Positions 27,923 through 37,063 of a stretch of DNA of 64,000 bases are shown in pieces. The notes beneath the pieces were generated by a model, which made no database searches, was not told where the DNA came from, and saw nothing but the letters and a program-made list of their open reading frames with translations. How positions within the stretch are numbered: the first letter of the stretch is position 1; every line of letters starts with the position of its first letter. Origin of the DNA: Crystallibacter permensis (GTDB lineage Bacteria; Actinomycetota; Actinomycetes; Actinomycetales; Micrococcaceae); assembly GCF_025960875.1 (NCBI RefSeq), contig NZ_JAODLR010000011.1, positions 62,001 through 126,000 on the forward strand. The letters run 5' to 3'. The translations under genes and the position numbers were made by a program.

Positions 27923-29533
27923 TCATTGGTAGGACACGAACCAAGGCGCCGGTTTAACGTCGCCGTAGGTCCGCTCCGGGGAGAACATCGGGGTGTCCTC
28001 ATCGTAGAAGTTCTTCCAGCCCATCCACACGTCGTCGGGCAGGTCCTGCCGCAGCGCGCGCCAGGTCTCCAGCTTCTGTCCCGGTCCGCCGTGGCCGTCG
28101 GCATGGATGACGACGGCCAGCTCGTCATGCCCGGTCTCAAGCTGCTCCCGGTTGGAGATCATCCGCAACTGGAACTGGTGCAGGATCAGCACCTTCTGCG
28201 GCAGGTTGTTCTCCAGCGTCAGCCGGGCCAACCAGTCGCTGACCTCGTTGATTTCTGCTGCGGTCACCGAACCGATCTGCTCCATATGCCGCTCGCCGTC
28301 CAGCAACCGCCACTCCGGGTCCAGGGCCAGGCCGACATGCGGTTCCTTGAGCAGTTCCTCGTACGCCTTGGCCTGGGTGAGGAAGTCGGTCCGGCCGGGT
28401 TGCAGGTCCAGCACCACGTACATGCCCGCTTCGCCTGCGGCGTCTACCCAGGTCCGCAGCAGGTCGATGTCGGTGGCGGAAGAATAATCGCCGTCCTCGC
28501 CGGCGGATCCGGTGGCGACCGTGGCAATGATCTCGAACGCCGGGATTACCGGCTCGTCGCTCAGGCCCTTGTACTCGCCGGCCAGCTTCTTGGCCCGGTC
28601 GATGGCGGCCTCCACGTCCTGTTCGCCGAGGGCACCCAGCGCCGGACCGGACGGGTGGCCGTAGAGCGCGACCATCCGCCGCGACGGGAAGGCCAGCATT
28701 CCTCCCCCGGGCAGTTCCGCTGCCGTCATGGCGGTTTCGGTCCGGGCGGCGAATTGCGCCGTGTTGCCGAAGTCCGCGCCGATGGCGAGAATGTTGTGCT
28801 CCGGTTCCGCGCGCAGAAAGTCAACTGTTTCCGGGTTGGCCCGCGGGTCGGCCGCGGCATCGGCGTGGCTGCGCACACCGGCGGCCTGAAGCACGGCCAT
28901 GGCGGCGGGCAGATCCTTCCGGGCGTCTTCGCCAAGCAGCACCGAGAACGGGGCTGCTTCTTCCGCGCCCGCGACCTCGTCCAGGGGTTGGTCCGGATCA
29001 AGAATCTCGATGCCGCCCAGAACGCTTTCCCACTCCGCCGGGCCGGAAGCTGCCGCGGTTCCGGAGACTGCTGTCCCGGTGGCTTCGTCGGTTTGGATGG
29101 ATTCGGCTGCTCCGGCCGGCGCGCCGAAGGTCTTGACCTGGCGGACACCAAGCCGCTGCAGCTCGGCCTCGAGCCCGTCCCCGGCCAGCAGCAGCGGCAC
29201 TCCGGCAGGACCGGCTTCGGCGGCGGCCGCTTCGATGGCGGCGGCATCCCCTTCCGGGGCCACCACGGCCGCCGGGCTGGACTGGAAGAGGGTTTGGCTG
29301 GCGGCCAGCGCTGCCTCGGCGTCGGTCCCCGTGATGACAGCAGGCTCCGCGGCGGCAGTGCTGAGGTAGACCCGGTTTTCGTCCCGGTCAGACCCGCTTT
29401 CCGCCGCCGTCCCCGACGCGCCGGGCCTGCCGTTCTGTCCGGCCGTGCAACCGCTGAGCACCAGCGCCGCGGCCAACGCCGACGCGGCCAGTACCCGAGG
29501 CAATCCGGACTTGCCGCTGCCGTGCTTGGACAT
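27923..29533 (-). CDS. Large secreted lipoprotein with repeat N-half and TIM-barrel-like C-half
   Basis: Lipoprotein of 536 residues. The signal peptide ends in lipobox LSGC, with the lipidated Cys at about residue 29. Residues about 45-180 resemble cell-wall-binding repeat 2 units: AALAASQTLFQSSPAAVVAPEG, then PLLLAGDGLEAELQRLGVRQVKTFGA-like sequence. The C-terminal half (about 300-536) looks like a glycoside hydrolase/TIM-barrel fold: IPAFEIIATVATG, MYVVLDLQPGRTDF, VGLALDPEW, VLILHQFQLRMI, WMGWKNFYDEDTPMF. I cannot name a catalytic pair or substrate. The ATG at 29533 follows GGAGG. Cell-surface or wall-related work is an inference from export and repeats. The gene sits between rseP and ispG, where mycobacteria have no such gene. 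Confidence 0.8.
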   Translation of the reverse strand: MSKHGSGKSGLPRVLAASALAAALVLSGCTAGQNGRPGASGTAAESGSDRDENRVYLSTAAAEPAVITGTDAEAALAASQTLFQSSPAAVVAPEGDAAAIEAAAAEAGPAGVPLLLAGDGLEAELQRLGVRQVKTFGAPAGAAESIQTDEATGTAVSGTAAASGPAEWESVLGGIEILDPDQPLDEVAGAEEAAPFSVLLGEDARKDLPAAMAVLQAAGVRSHADAAADPRANPETVDFLRAEPEHNILAIGADFGNTAQFAARTETAMTAAELPGGGMLAFPSRRMVALYGHPSGPALGALGEQDVEAAIDRAKKLAGEYKGLSDEPVIPAFEIIATVATGSAGEDGDYSSATDIDLLRTWVDAAGEAGMYVVLDLQPGRTDFLTQAKAYEELLKEPHVGLALDPEWRLLDGERHMEQIGSVTAAEINEVSDWLARLTLENNLPQKVLILHQFQLRMISNREQLETGHDELAVVIHADGHGGPGQKLETWRALRQDLPDDVWMGWKNFYDEDTPMFSPERTYGDVKPAPWFVSYQ

Positions 29534-29625
29534 GCCACCTCCATACGTCGCTTCTGCTGCCAGTGTAGCCAGCGCCGCCGTCGTCATTGTGGAGGTTCCG
29601 ATGCAGGCGGTTCGGGCTGGCGTCG

Positions 29626-30975
29626 CTACCCGAAAATGTTGACCGGTTTAACGATGTCGGCGTAGATCAGCAGGGCGCCCATGCCCATCATCAGGATGGC
29701 CACCACATAGGTCAGCGGCAGCAGCTTGGCAATGTCCACCGGGCCTGGATCCGGCCGGCGGAACAGCTTGGCGAAGCCGCGGCGAACCGCTTCCCACAGC
29801 GCCCCGGCGACGTGTCCGCCGTCGAGCGGCAAAAGCGGGATCAGGTTGAACACGAACAGAGCCAGGTTCACCGAACCGACCAAACCGATCAGCGACGCCG
29901 CCCGCGCCTCGAACGGGATTTCCTCCATCGCGCTGATCTCGCCGGCGATCCGGCCCACGCCCACCACGCTCATCGGACCGTTAGGGTCGCGCGGGGCATC
30001 GCTGAAGGCGGCCTCGGCGACATCGGCCAGCCGCTGCGGCAGATTAAGCACGACGCCGGCAATCGCCTGCAGGTTCTCCCCCACCGCCGGAAGCACATCC
30101 GTGACCGGTTGCGGCACCAGTTTCTGGGTCGAACCCATGCCCACGAAGCCGACCTCTTCCATCACCGGGTCGCCGTTGGCATCGAGCACCAGCTCGTTGG
30201 AGTCGTCGAAGACCGGACGTTCCGAGAGCACCGGCGTGATGGTGGTGCTGATGCTCTGCCCGTCGCGCTCAAGCGTGATGGGCGTGGCCTCGCCGGCGGC
30301 GTCCCGGATCCAGCGGGTGAGTTCGTACCAGTCCGTTACCGGCTTGCCGTCGAAGGCCGTGACGGTGTCTCCGGGCAGGATTCCCGCGGCGGTTGCCGGT
30401 GCCTGCGGATCCGATGGCAGGCAGTCGGTCTGCCCGGTTTCGGCCTGCTGCGCGGCGCTGACCACGCACTTGTTGACCTCGCTGATGGTGGTGCTGGGCT
30501 GGGCCGAACCGAAGCCCACCATCACGATCCCGAGCAGGACCACGCCGATCACCAGGTTCACGAACGGGCCGCCGAGCATGATGATCATGCGTTTGAACAC
30601 CGGCAGTTTGTAGAACACGCGGTTATCGTCGCCCGGCTGCAGCCGCTCCGCCTCGGCCTGCCGGGCGTCGTTGGCCAGCTGCTGGAACATGCCGGTGCTG
30701 GACTGGCGCACCGATGCCGCGCCGGTCTTGTCCTTCGCCGGCGGATACATCCCGATCATGGAGACATAGCCGCCGAGCGGAATCGCCTTGACGCCGTACT
30801 CGGTTTCGCCCTTTTTCTTCGACCAGAGGGTCTTCCCGAAGCCCACCATGTACTGGGTGACACGGACCTTGAACAGCTTGGCCGGTAGCAGGTGGCCCAC
30901 TTCGTGCAGCGCGATGGAGAGCGCAATGCCCACCGCGACGAAGAGGACTCCGAGAATAAAGAGAAGTACGGTCAC
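29626..30975 (-). CDS. rseP: Site-2 membrane metalloprotease (M50, RseP/Rip1 family)
   Basis: Intramembrane zinc protease that cleaves membrane proteins, notably anti-sigma factors, within the bilayer. The zinc motif HEVGH is at residues 24-28 in the first membrane helix and the second ligand motif is [12 protein letters not shown] near residue 380. A PDZ domain lies between (about 200-290, [20 protein letters not shown]). Length is 449 residues. The GTG at 30975 overlaps the dxr stop (GTGA). In mycobacteria the equivalent gene (rip1, Rv2869c) has the same dxr and ispG neighbours and controls several regulons; the substrates here are unknown. Confidence 0.95.
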   Translation of the reverse strand: MTVLLFILGVLFVAVGIALSIALHEVGHLLPAKLFKVRVTQYMVGFGKTLWSKKKGETEYGVKAIPLGGYVSMIGMYPPAKDKTGAASVRQSSTGMFQQLANDARQAEAERLQPGDDNRVFYKLPVFKRMIIMLGGPFVNLVIGVVLLGIVMVGFGSAQPSTTISEVNKCVVSAAQQAETGQTDCLPSDPQAPATAAGILPGDTVTAFDGKPVTDWYELTRWIRDAAGEATPITLERDGQSISTTITPVLSERPVFDDSNELVLDANGDPVMEEVGFVGMGSTQKLVPQPVTDVLPAVGENLQAIAGVVLNLPQRLADVAEAAFSDAPRDPNGPMSVVGVGRIAGEISAMEEIPFEARAASLIGLVGSVNLALFVFNLIPLLPLDGGHVAGALWEAVRRGFAKLFRRPDPGPVDIAKLLPLTYVVAILMMGMGALLIYADIVKPVNIFG

Positions 30976-32183
30976 ATCATTCCTAAACGATTGCGGGCCT
31001 CGGTTCGTGCCCACGTTTCTGCCGCCAGCACGGACTCCACGGTCAGTTCGGCGGAGCCGGCGTGGCCGGCTACCACTGCGGCGACGGTGTCCACGATATC
31101 CACAAACCCGATCCTGCCGTCGTGGAATGCGTCCACTGCTTCCTCGTTGGCGGCGTTGTAGACGGCCATGAAGGTGCTGCCCTGGGCGGCGGCCTGCTTG
31201 GCCAGCCGGACCGCGGGGAACACCTCGTCGTCCAGCGGTTCGAAGGTCCACGTCACGGCGCTGGACCAGTCGCACGGCCTCGCCGCTCCCGGAACGCGCT
31301 CCGGCCAGCCGAGCCCCAGCGCGATGGGCAGGCGCATGTCCGGCGGGGATGCCTGGGCGATGGTCGAGCCGTCCGCAAACTGGACCATGGAGTGGACCAC
31401 GGACTGCGGGTGCACCACCACATCGATCTTCTCCAGCGGCACGTCGAAGAGCAGGTGCGCCTCGATGACTTCAAGCGCTTTGTTGACCATGGTGGCCGAA
31501 TTCGTCGTCACCATCCGGCCCATGTCCCAGGTGGGGTGCGCCAGCGCCTGCTGCGGGGTCACGGCGCCCAGTTCCGCGCGCGTCCTGCCGCGGAACGGCC
31601 CGCCGGACGCGGTGACGATCAGCCGGTCCACCTCGGCGGCCGAGCCGGAGCGCAGCGACTGGGCCAGTGCGGAATGCTCCGAGTCCACCGGGACCAGCTG
31701 GCCGGGTTTGGCCGCGCGCTTGACCAGCTCGCCGCCGGCGATGAGGGACTCCTTGTTCGCCAGCGCCAGCAGATGGCCGGCTTCCAGCGCAGCCAGGGTC
31801 GGCACCAGTCCGATCGAACCGGTAATGCCATTGAGTACGACGTCGGCGTTCGGCCAGGCGGCGATCCTTGCCGACGCGTCGTGGCCGGCAAAGAGTTCGG
31901 GCTCGTAGCCGCTGATGCCCGCGTCCGCGGCAGCTGCCTTGATGGCCGCGGCCAGGTCCTCCCGCGTGCCGCTGGCAATGCCGACGGCCTCCGCACCAGT
32001 GTGGACGGCCTGCCTGGCTACCAGCTCCAGATTGCCGCCGCCGGCAGCAAGGGCCGTCACTTCGAACCGGTCCGTGGCGCCGTCGATCACTTCCATGCCC
32101 TGGGTTCCGATGGAACCCGTGGACCCCAGCAGCACTACTTTCCGTGGCCGGCCGACTGCCTCTGGGTCGCTAAGAAAATCCAT
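30972..32183 (-). CDS. dxr: 1-deoxy-D-xylulose-5-phosphate reductoisomerase
   Basis: Second enzyme of the MEP isoprenoid pathway, turning DXP into MEP with NADPH and a divalent metal. The 403-residue protein has the NADPH motif [11 protein letters not shown], the [13 protein letters not shown] segment and the metal/substrate region [11 protein letters not shown] followed by TASGGPFRG. The ATG at 32183 is close to GGAAG; a longer frame upstream is non-coding in appearance. It overlaps rseP and is preceded by a terminator hairpin that separates it from the NAD(P)-binding gene. Confidence 0.96.
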   Translation of the reverse strand: MDFLSDPEAVGRPRKVVLLGSTGSIGTQGMEVIDGATDRFEVTALAAGGGNLELVARQAVHTGAEAVGIASGTREDLAAAIKAAAADAGISGYEPELFAGHDASARIAAWPNADVVLNGITGSIGLVPTLAALEAGHLLALANKESLIAGGELVKRAAKPGQLVPVDSEHSALAQSLRSGSAAEVDRLIVTASGGPFRGRTRAELGAVTPQQALAHPTWDMGRMVTTNSATMVNKALEVIEAHLLFDVPLEKIDVVVHPQSVVHSMVQFADGSTIAQASPPDMRLPIALGLGWPERVPGAARPCDWSSAVTWTFEPLDDEVFPAVRLAKQAAAQGSTFMAVYNAANEEAVDAFHDGRIGFVDIVDTVAAVVAGHAGSAELTVESVLAAETWARTEARNRLGMM

Positions 32184-32234
32184 ATCTTCCAGTATCCCGC
32201 ACCCACCCCCTGCCAGACGCACCCGGACAAACGC

Positions 32235-32267
32235 AACGCCCGGTGCGAGGTCATCGCACCGGGCGTT
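32235..32267 (-). terminator. Terminator-like hairpin between the NAD(P)-binding gene and dxr
   Basis: A perfect 14-bp stem (AACGCCCGGTGCGA at 32235-32248, complement at 32254-32267) with a five-base loop, about 40 bases past the stop of the upstream gene. Confidence 0.75.
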
Positions 32268-32305
32268 CGGAGTGTTCTGGCTAGCTCGGCAGCTGGCCTC
32301 CGCAG

Positions 32306-32971
32306 TTAGGCGAAAACGGCTACTGCTTCCTTGACCGGAACATCTCCGGAGATCAGGTTGAGGAGCTGGCGCTCGCCAGCACCTGTGTGCAGCAGTTCGG
32401 CCAGCCCGGCGGCAACGTCGGCGCGCGGCACGGGACCGCGCTCCTCCACCAGGTCGAGGCGGACGAGGCCGCTGCCGGCGTCGTCGGTCAATTGGCCGGG
32501 ACGGACAATGGTCCACTTCAGGTCGCGGGTTTTGAGGTCCTCTTCGGCTGCCAGCTTGGCCCGCAGGTAGGCGACGAAGACCTCGTCCATGCCCTCCGGT
32601 GTGGCGCCGTCGCGGACGAGATCATTGCCCATCGAGGAAATCTGGATAAAGCGTTCGACACCGGCTGCCTCGGCGGCATCCGCCAGCAGCACCGCGGCGC
32701 CCAGGTCCACCGTTTCCTTCCGTTCCACCCCGCTGCCCGGTCCGGCTCCGGCCGCGAAGACCGCCGCATCGGCGCCCTTCAGGATTTTTGCGACCTCGTC
32801 CACCGAGGCGCTCTCCAGATCCACCACCTCGGGGATGGCACCGTCCACCATTAGGTTGGCGCTCTGCTCCGGTTTGCGGATCAGGCCAACCACCTCATGC
32901 CGGCCCGCGGCGAGGATCCGGGTGAGCTGTCGTGCGATTTTTCCATGTCCACCTGCAATAACTATGCGCAT
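32306..32971 (-). CDS. NAD(P)H-binding SDR-type protein
   Basis: Atypical short-chain dehydrogenase of 221 residues with an NAD(P)-binding Rossmann start [20 protein letters not shown]. The rest follows the NAD(P)H-binding (NmrA/HSCARG-like) pattern: [48 protein letters not shown]. The canonical SDR Tyr-x3-Lys motif is replaced by [13 protein letters not shown], which does contain Tyr and Lys in the right spacing. It may act as an NADPH sensor or oxidoreductase. It stands alone between the leucine-type cluster and dxr. Confidence 0.85.
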   Translation of the reverse strand: MRIVIAGGHGKIARQLTRILAAGRHEVVGLIRKPEQSANLMVDGAIPEVVDLESASVDEVAKILKGADAAVFAAGAGPGSGVERKETVDLGAAVLLADAAEAAGVERFIQISSMGNDLVRDGATPEGMDEVFVAYLRAKLAAEEDLKTRDLKWTIVRPGQLTDDAGSGLVRLDLVEERGPVPRADVAAGLAELLHTGAGERQLLNLISGDVPVKEAVAVFA

Positions 32972-33034
32972 GACCGGTGCAACCACACTTCAGTGCAGAC
33001 TATTCCAACCCGGGCTATTCCACCCCCGCGCCAT

Positions 33035-33844
33035 TCAGCCCGCCAGCCCGGCCCGGCGCAGCGTCTGCTCGGCGTGCTTGATCAGCGGGCCGTCAACCAT
33101 CTTGCCGCGGAAACGGAACACACCCGGCTCCGTTCGGGCGGCCTCCAGCAGCGCCGCGGCGTCGGCAACGGCGGCCTCGGATGGGAGGTAGGCGGCGCGG
33201 ATGACCGGTATCTGGCTCGGATGGATCAGGGCCTTGGCGCCGAATCCGCAGGCCACGGCGTCGTCGGCCTCGGCAGCCAGGCCGTCCAGATCCGGAATAT
33301 CCACATAAACCGAATCGATGGCCGTCTTGCCATAGGCACCGGCCGCCAGCAGTACCTGCGAGCGCGCCTGCCGGGCGACGTCCCGATAGGTCCCGGCCGG
33401 GCCCCGGCTGGAGGTTCCGCCGAGCGAGGCCAGCAGGTCTTCGGCACCCCACATCAGTGCGACGACGTTCCCGGTGCGCGCGATGTCCGGGGCGGCGAGG
33501 ATGCCCAGCGCCGTCTCGCACAGCGCCACAACGCCGTACCCGCCAAGCCCGGCAATGGCGTCCGCGTTCTCGGATTTCGCCAGCATGATGGTGGTGTAGC
33601 CGGTACGCTGCAGCGCCGCCATGTCCAGGGAGTGGTCTTCGGTTCCGAGCGAGTTGACGCGCACGATGGTCCGCTCCGGATCCAGCGGGTTGTCCATCAC
33701 GGCTTGCCGGGCCTGCGCCCGGTCCGCCGGCGCTACGGCGTCCTCCAGGTCCAGGATGACCGCGTCCGCACGGTCAGCCGCCTTGGCATAACGCTCGGGC
33801 CGGTCCGCAGGACAGAACAGGATGGCCGGGCCCATGGCAAACAT
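33035..33844 (-). CDS. CitE-like acyl-CoA lyase (HpcH/HpaI aldolase family)
   Basis: Metal-dependent lyase of the CitE/HpcH family, 269 residues. It has ILFCPADRPERYAKAA, the metal ligand region VILDLEDAVAPADR, IVRVNSLGTEDHSLD and the C-terminal FGAKALIHPSQI. It ends the operon that also encodes a MaoC hydratase, CoA-transferase, acyl-CoA dehydrogenase and biotin carboxylase. The same set occurs in mycobacteria, where the CitE protein Rv2498c is reported to cleave (R)-3-hydroxy-3-methylglutaryl-CoA to acetyl-CoA and acetoacetate in leucine breakdown. That role is inferred here; beta-methylmalyl-CoA lyase or malyl-CoA activity is also possible. The ATG overlaps the MaoC stop by one base (TGATG). 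It is not the citrate lyase beta subunit, since citD and citF are absent. Confidence 0.88.
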   Translation of the reverse strand: MFAMGPAILFCPADRPERYAKAADRADAVILDLEDAVAPADRAQARQAVMDNPLDPERTIVRVNSLGTEDHSLDMAALQRTGYTTIMLAKSENADAIAGLGGYGVVALCETALGILAAPDIARTGNVVALMWGAEDLLASLGGTSSRGPAGTYRDVARQARSQVLLAAGAYGKTAIDSVYVDIPDLDGLAAEADDAVACGFGAKALIHPSQIPVIRAAYLPSEAAVADAAALLEAARTEPGVFRFRGKMVDGPLIKHAEQTLRRAGLAG

Positions 33845-34425
33845 CAGCCGAGCTCCTGGTTCCGGAAGCGGTTCCTGGCCTCCGGCTCGGTCTGGCTCTG
33901 CCGGTGCCCCTCTTCGGTCCACATCAGGCAGCTGCGGACCGCCGTGGCGACAATGTCCTCGTGCTGGTTGCGTCCGGTATGGCTCATGGTGACGATCCCC
34001 TGTCCCCGCCGTGAGGCCGAGAGCCGCTTGTCGGTCACGGTTGTCTCCGTGTACAGCGTGTCGCCGTGGAAGAGCGGATGCGGGAAGTTGATGTCCGTCA
34101 GTCCCAGCTGGGCCACGATGGTGCCCTGGGTGAGCTGGGTGACGGACTGCCCCACCACCGTGGCGAGCGTAAACATCGAGTTCACCAGCCGCTGCCCGAA
34201 CGGCTGCGATGCGGACCAGTCGGCGTCCAGGTGCAGGGCCTGGCTGTTCATGGTCATCGTGGTGAACAAGACGTTGTCCGCTTCGGTAATGGTCCGGCCC
34301 GGCCGGTGCGCATAGACGGTACCGGGCTGGAGCTCGTCGTAGTAGAGCCCGCGCTGGGTGATGGTGGTCCGCAGATCCTCGCCCGGCGTTCCGCTGCTTC
34401 CTGTGCCCATACTTCCGGTACTCAT
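33844..34425 (-). CDS. MaoC family dehydratase (hot-dog fold)
   Basis: Hot-dog-fold enoyl-CoA hydratase-like enzyme of 193 residues. Visible features are [20 protein letters not shown] at the N-terminus, the substrate-site [18 protein letters not shown] with the conserved Asn-x4-His (here NSQALH), and [15 protein letters not shown]. By comparison with the mycobacterial Rv2499c-Rv2498c pair, the likely step is hydration of 3-methylglutaconyl-CoA to (R)-HMG-CoA, feeding the CitE-type lyase next to it. That is inference. Its ATG overlaps the scoB stop by four bases. Confidence 0.88.
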   Translation of the reverse strand: MSTGSMGTGSSGTPGEDLRTTITQRGLYYDELQPGTVYAHRPGRTITEADNVLFTTMTMNSQALHLDADWSASQPFGQRLVNSMFTLATVVGQSVTQLTQGTIVAQLGLTDINFPHPLFHGDTLYTETTVTDKRLSASRRGQGIVTMSHTGRNQHEDIVATAVRSCLMWTEEGHRQSQTEPEARNRFRNQELG

Positions 34426-35075
34426 ACGTCGTCGACCTCGTGCTCTTCGATGTTCAGGTCGGCACCGGTGGCCGCCACGACCTCGTCCACGCTGACGCCC
34501 GGCGCTACTTCACGCAGCACCAGCCCGTCTTCGGTCACATCGATGACGGCCAGGTCGGTGATGATCCGGTCCACGCAGCCCTTGCCGGTCAGCGGAAGCG
34601 AGCAGCCCTTGAGGATCTTCGGGTTGCCCTTCCTGTCCACGTGCTCCATCATCACGATCAGCCGCTTGGCGCCGAAGACCAGGTCCATGGCCCCGCCCAT
34701 GCCCTTGACCATCTTGCCCGGCACCATCCAGTTGGCCAGGTCCCCGTTTTCGGCCACTTCCATCGCCCCGAGGACCGCCACGTCCACGTGTCCGCCGCGG
34801 ACCATGCCGAAGGAGGTCGCCGAGTCGAAGATCGCCGCACCCCGGTTGAGCGTGACCGTTTCCTTGCCGGCGTTGATCAGATCCGGGTCAAGGTTCTCCT
34901 CGGTGGGATAAGGCCCGACGCCGAGAATGCCGTTCTCGGAATGCAGCACCACCTCCACATCGTCCGGAATGTAATTGGGGATGAGGGTGGGCATCCCGAT
35001 GCCAAGGTTCACGTACTGGCCGTTGCGCAGCTCCTTGGCTACGCGGGCGGCGAGTTCGGTGCGCGTCAGTGCCAT
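34422..35075 (-). CDS. scoB: 3-oxoacid CoA-transferase subunit B
   Basis: Beta subunit of the succinyl-CoA:3-oxoacid CoA-transferase family, which moves CoA from succinyl-CoA to acetoacetate. The 217-residue protein has the [13 protein letters not shown] and active-site Glu motif [11 protein letters not shown] (Glu about residue 47) that forms the glutamyl-CoA intermediate. It pairs with scoA, whose stop lies two bases before its start. In this cluster it would activate the acetoacetate released by the CitE-type lyase. Confidence 0.93.
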   Translation of the reverse strand: MALTRTELAARVAKELRNGQYVNLGIGMPTLIPNYIPDDVEVVLHSENGILGVGPYPTEENLDPDLINAGKETVTLNRGAAIFDSATSFGMVRGGHVDVAVLGAMEVAENGDLANWMVPGKMVKGMGGAMDLVFGAKRLIVMMEHVDRKGNPKILKGCSLPLTGKGCVDRIITDLAVIDVTEDGLVLREVAPGVSVDEVVAATGADLNIEEHEVDDV

Positions 35076-35077
35076 CG

Positions 35078-35848
35078 TCAGTTCCCCTTCCCCGCGCCGG
35101 CCTCGGTGACCGTGCGCTTCTCGATCCGTTTCTCCACGTCGCCGGCCACCACCACGCGCTGGACGAAGATGCCCGGCGTGTGGATGTGCTGCGGATCCAG
35201 CTCGCCCGGTTCCACCAATTCCTCCACCTCGGCGATGGTGACCTTGCCCGCCATGGCCGCCAGCGGATTGAAGTTCATCGCGGTCACGTGGTAAATCAGG
35301 TTGCCCAGCCGGTCACCCTTCCACGCATGCACCAGTCCGAAGTCCGGCCGCAGCGACTCTTCGAGCACGTAGTCCGCGTCGCCGAAGCTGCGCACCTCCT
35401 TAGGTGCCGATGCAATCGCAACGTTCCCCTCGGCGTCGTACTTTTGCGGCAGTCCCCCTTCGCTGACCTGCGTGCCGACGCCCGCCGTCGTATAGAAGGC
35501 CGGAATGCCGGCGCCGCCGGCGCGCAGTTTCTCGGCCAGCGTGCCCTGCGGGGTCAGCTCCACCTCGAGTTCGCCGGCGAGGTACTGCCGGGCGAACTCC
35601 TTGTTCTCGCCCACATAGGAGCTGATGGTCCGCCGGATCCTGCCGTCCGCCAGCAGCACGCCCAGGCCCCAGTCGTCCACGCCGCAGTTGTTGCTGATGG
35701 TTTCCAGGTCCTTGGTGCCGCGGTCGTGGAGGGCCTGGATCAGGGTCACCGGGATGCCGCACAGGCCGAAACCTCCCACGGCCAGCGAGGCCCCGTCCTG
35801 GATATCGGCCACGGCCTCCGCCGCGCTGCCTACAACCTTGTTAATCAC
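35078..35848 (-). CDS. scoA: 3-oxoacid CoA-transferase subunit A
   Basis: Alpha subunit of the CoA-transferase, 256 residues, starting at GTG 35848. It has the [16 protein letters not shown] CoA-binding glycine motif, [20 protein letters not shown] and [18 protein letters not shown], all typical of SCOT/ScoA. It forms the active enzyme with scoB. It lies 39 bases after the acyl-CoA dehydrogenase gene within one long leftward operon from accD to the CitE-like gene. Confidence 0.93.
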   Translation of the reverse strand: MINKVVGSAAEAVADIQDGASLAVGGFGLCGIPVTLIQALHDRGTKDLETISNNCGVDDWGLGVLLADGRIRRTISSYVGENKEFARQYLAGELEVELTPQGTLAEKLRAGGAGIPAFYTTAGVGTQVSEGGLPQKYDAEGNVAIASAPKEVRSFGDADYVLEESLRPDFGLVHAWKGDRLGNLIYHVTAMNFNPLAAMAGKVTIAEVEELVEPGELDPQHIHTPGIFVQRVVVAGDVEKRIEKRTVTEAGAGKGN

Positions 35849-35887
35849 GTTGTCCCTAGCCTTCCGTCGATCGTGGCCGGTGCGCGG

Positions 35888-37063
35888 TCAGAGCCCGAGT
35901 TCGCGGGCGATGAGCATCAGCTGCACTTCGGTGGTTCCTTCGCCGACTTCGAGGATCTTCGAATCCCGGTAATGCCGTGCCACCCGGAACTCGTTGATGA
36001 ACCCGAATCCGCCGAAGATCTGCGTGGCGTCGCGGGCGTTGTCCATGGCCGCTTCACCTGCCACCATCTTTGCAATAGCGGAGTGGGTTTTGAAGGGCTT
36101 GCCCGCAAGCATCCTGGCCGCGGCGTCATAGTAGGCCAGCCGGGCGGTGTGTGCGCGGGCCTGCATGCGGGCGATCTTGAACTGGATCGCCTGGAAGGAC
36201 CCAATGTTGGTCCCGAAGGCCTGGCGGTCCTTGGCGTACCGGACCGATTCGTCCACGCAACCCTGCGCGGCTCCGGTGGCGAGCGCAGCGATGGCGATAC
36301 GGCCCTCGTCCAGGATCTGCAGGAAGTTGGCGTAGCCCCGGCCGCGTTCCCCCAGCAAGTTGGCTTCCGGCACGTGCACGTCCTTCAACGTGAGCGGATG
36401 CGTGTCCGACGCGTTCCAGCCGACCTTGTTGTAGGCCTTCTCCGCGGTGAAGCCCGGGGTGTCGGTGGGCACCAGGATGGTTGAGATCTCCTTCTTGGTG
36501 CTCCCGTCCTGCCGCTCCGAGGTGCCAGTGACCGCCGTGACGGTGACCAGCTTGGTGATGTCCGTGCCGGAGTTGGTGATGAACTCCTTGTTGCCGTTGA
36601 TGACCCACTCATTCCCTTGGCCACCCTCCACCAGCTGGGCCCGGGTCTTGGTGCCGCCGGCGTCCGATCCTGCCTCGGGTTCCGTCAGGCCGAAGCCTGC
36701 GAGCGCCTGGCCGCTGGCGAGCATGGGGAGCCACGCGGCCTTTTGCTCCTCCGTGCCGAAGCGGTAGATCGGCATCGCGCCCAGCGAGACGCCGGCTTCC
36801 AGGGTGATGGCCACCGACTGGTCCACCCGGCCCAGCTGCTCCAAGGCCAACGCCAGCGCAAAGTAGTCCCCGCCCATGCCGCCGTATTCCTCCGGGAAGG
36901 GCAGTCCGAACAGGCCCATTTCGCCCATCTGTTTGACCACGTCGTAGGGGAAGGTGTGGTCCTCGTCGTGTTTGGCGGACACGGGGGCCACTACTTGGTC
37001 GGCGAAGTCCCGGACGGCATCCACCAGGTCCTGGTGGTCCTCGCTGAGGGAAAAATCAGGCAT
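35888..37063 (-). CDS. Acyl-CoA dehydrogenase, isovaleryl-CoA dehydrogenase-like
   Basis: FAD enzyme of 391 residues that introduces a 2,3 double bond into an acyl-CoA. Family signatures are the FGLTEPEAGSDAGGTKT FAD/substrate region, WVINGNKEFITNSG, and the C-terminal QIFGGFGFINEFRVARHYRD. The sequence ILEVGEGTTEVQ near the end carries the usual Glu-Gly-Thr, the position of the base in many members, while isovaleryl-CoA dehydrogenases use a Glu elsewhere, so specificity cannot be read from this alone. Context with a methylcrotonyl-CoA carboxylase-like pair and bkd genes points to isovaleryl-CoA. The ATG lies eight bases inside the end of accA, showing tight coupling. Confidence 0.9.
   Translation of the reverse strand: MPDFSLSEDHQDLVDAVRDFADQVVAPVSAKHDEDHTFPYDVVKQMGEMGLFGLPFPEEYGGMGGDYFALALALEQLGRVDQSVAITLEAGVSLGAMPIYRFGTEEQKAAWLPMLASGQALAGFGLTEPEAGSDAGGTKTRAQLVEGGQGNEWVINGNKEFITNSGTDITKLVTVTAVTGTSERQDGSTKKEISTILVPTDTPGFTAEKAYNKVGWNASDTHPLTLKDVHVPEANLLGERGRGYANFLQILDEGRIAIAALATGAAQGCVDESVRYAKDRQAFGTNIGSFQAIQFKIARMQARAHTARLAYYDAAARMLAGKPFKTHSAIAKMVAGEAAMDNARDATQIFGGFGFINEFRVARHYRDSKILEVGEGTTEVQLMLIARELGL

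Noticed and set aside
26170-27957. 595-codon plus-strand frame over GNAT, ispG and YciI genes
   Set aside because: Crosses three well-supported genes on the other strand and resembles no family.
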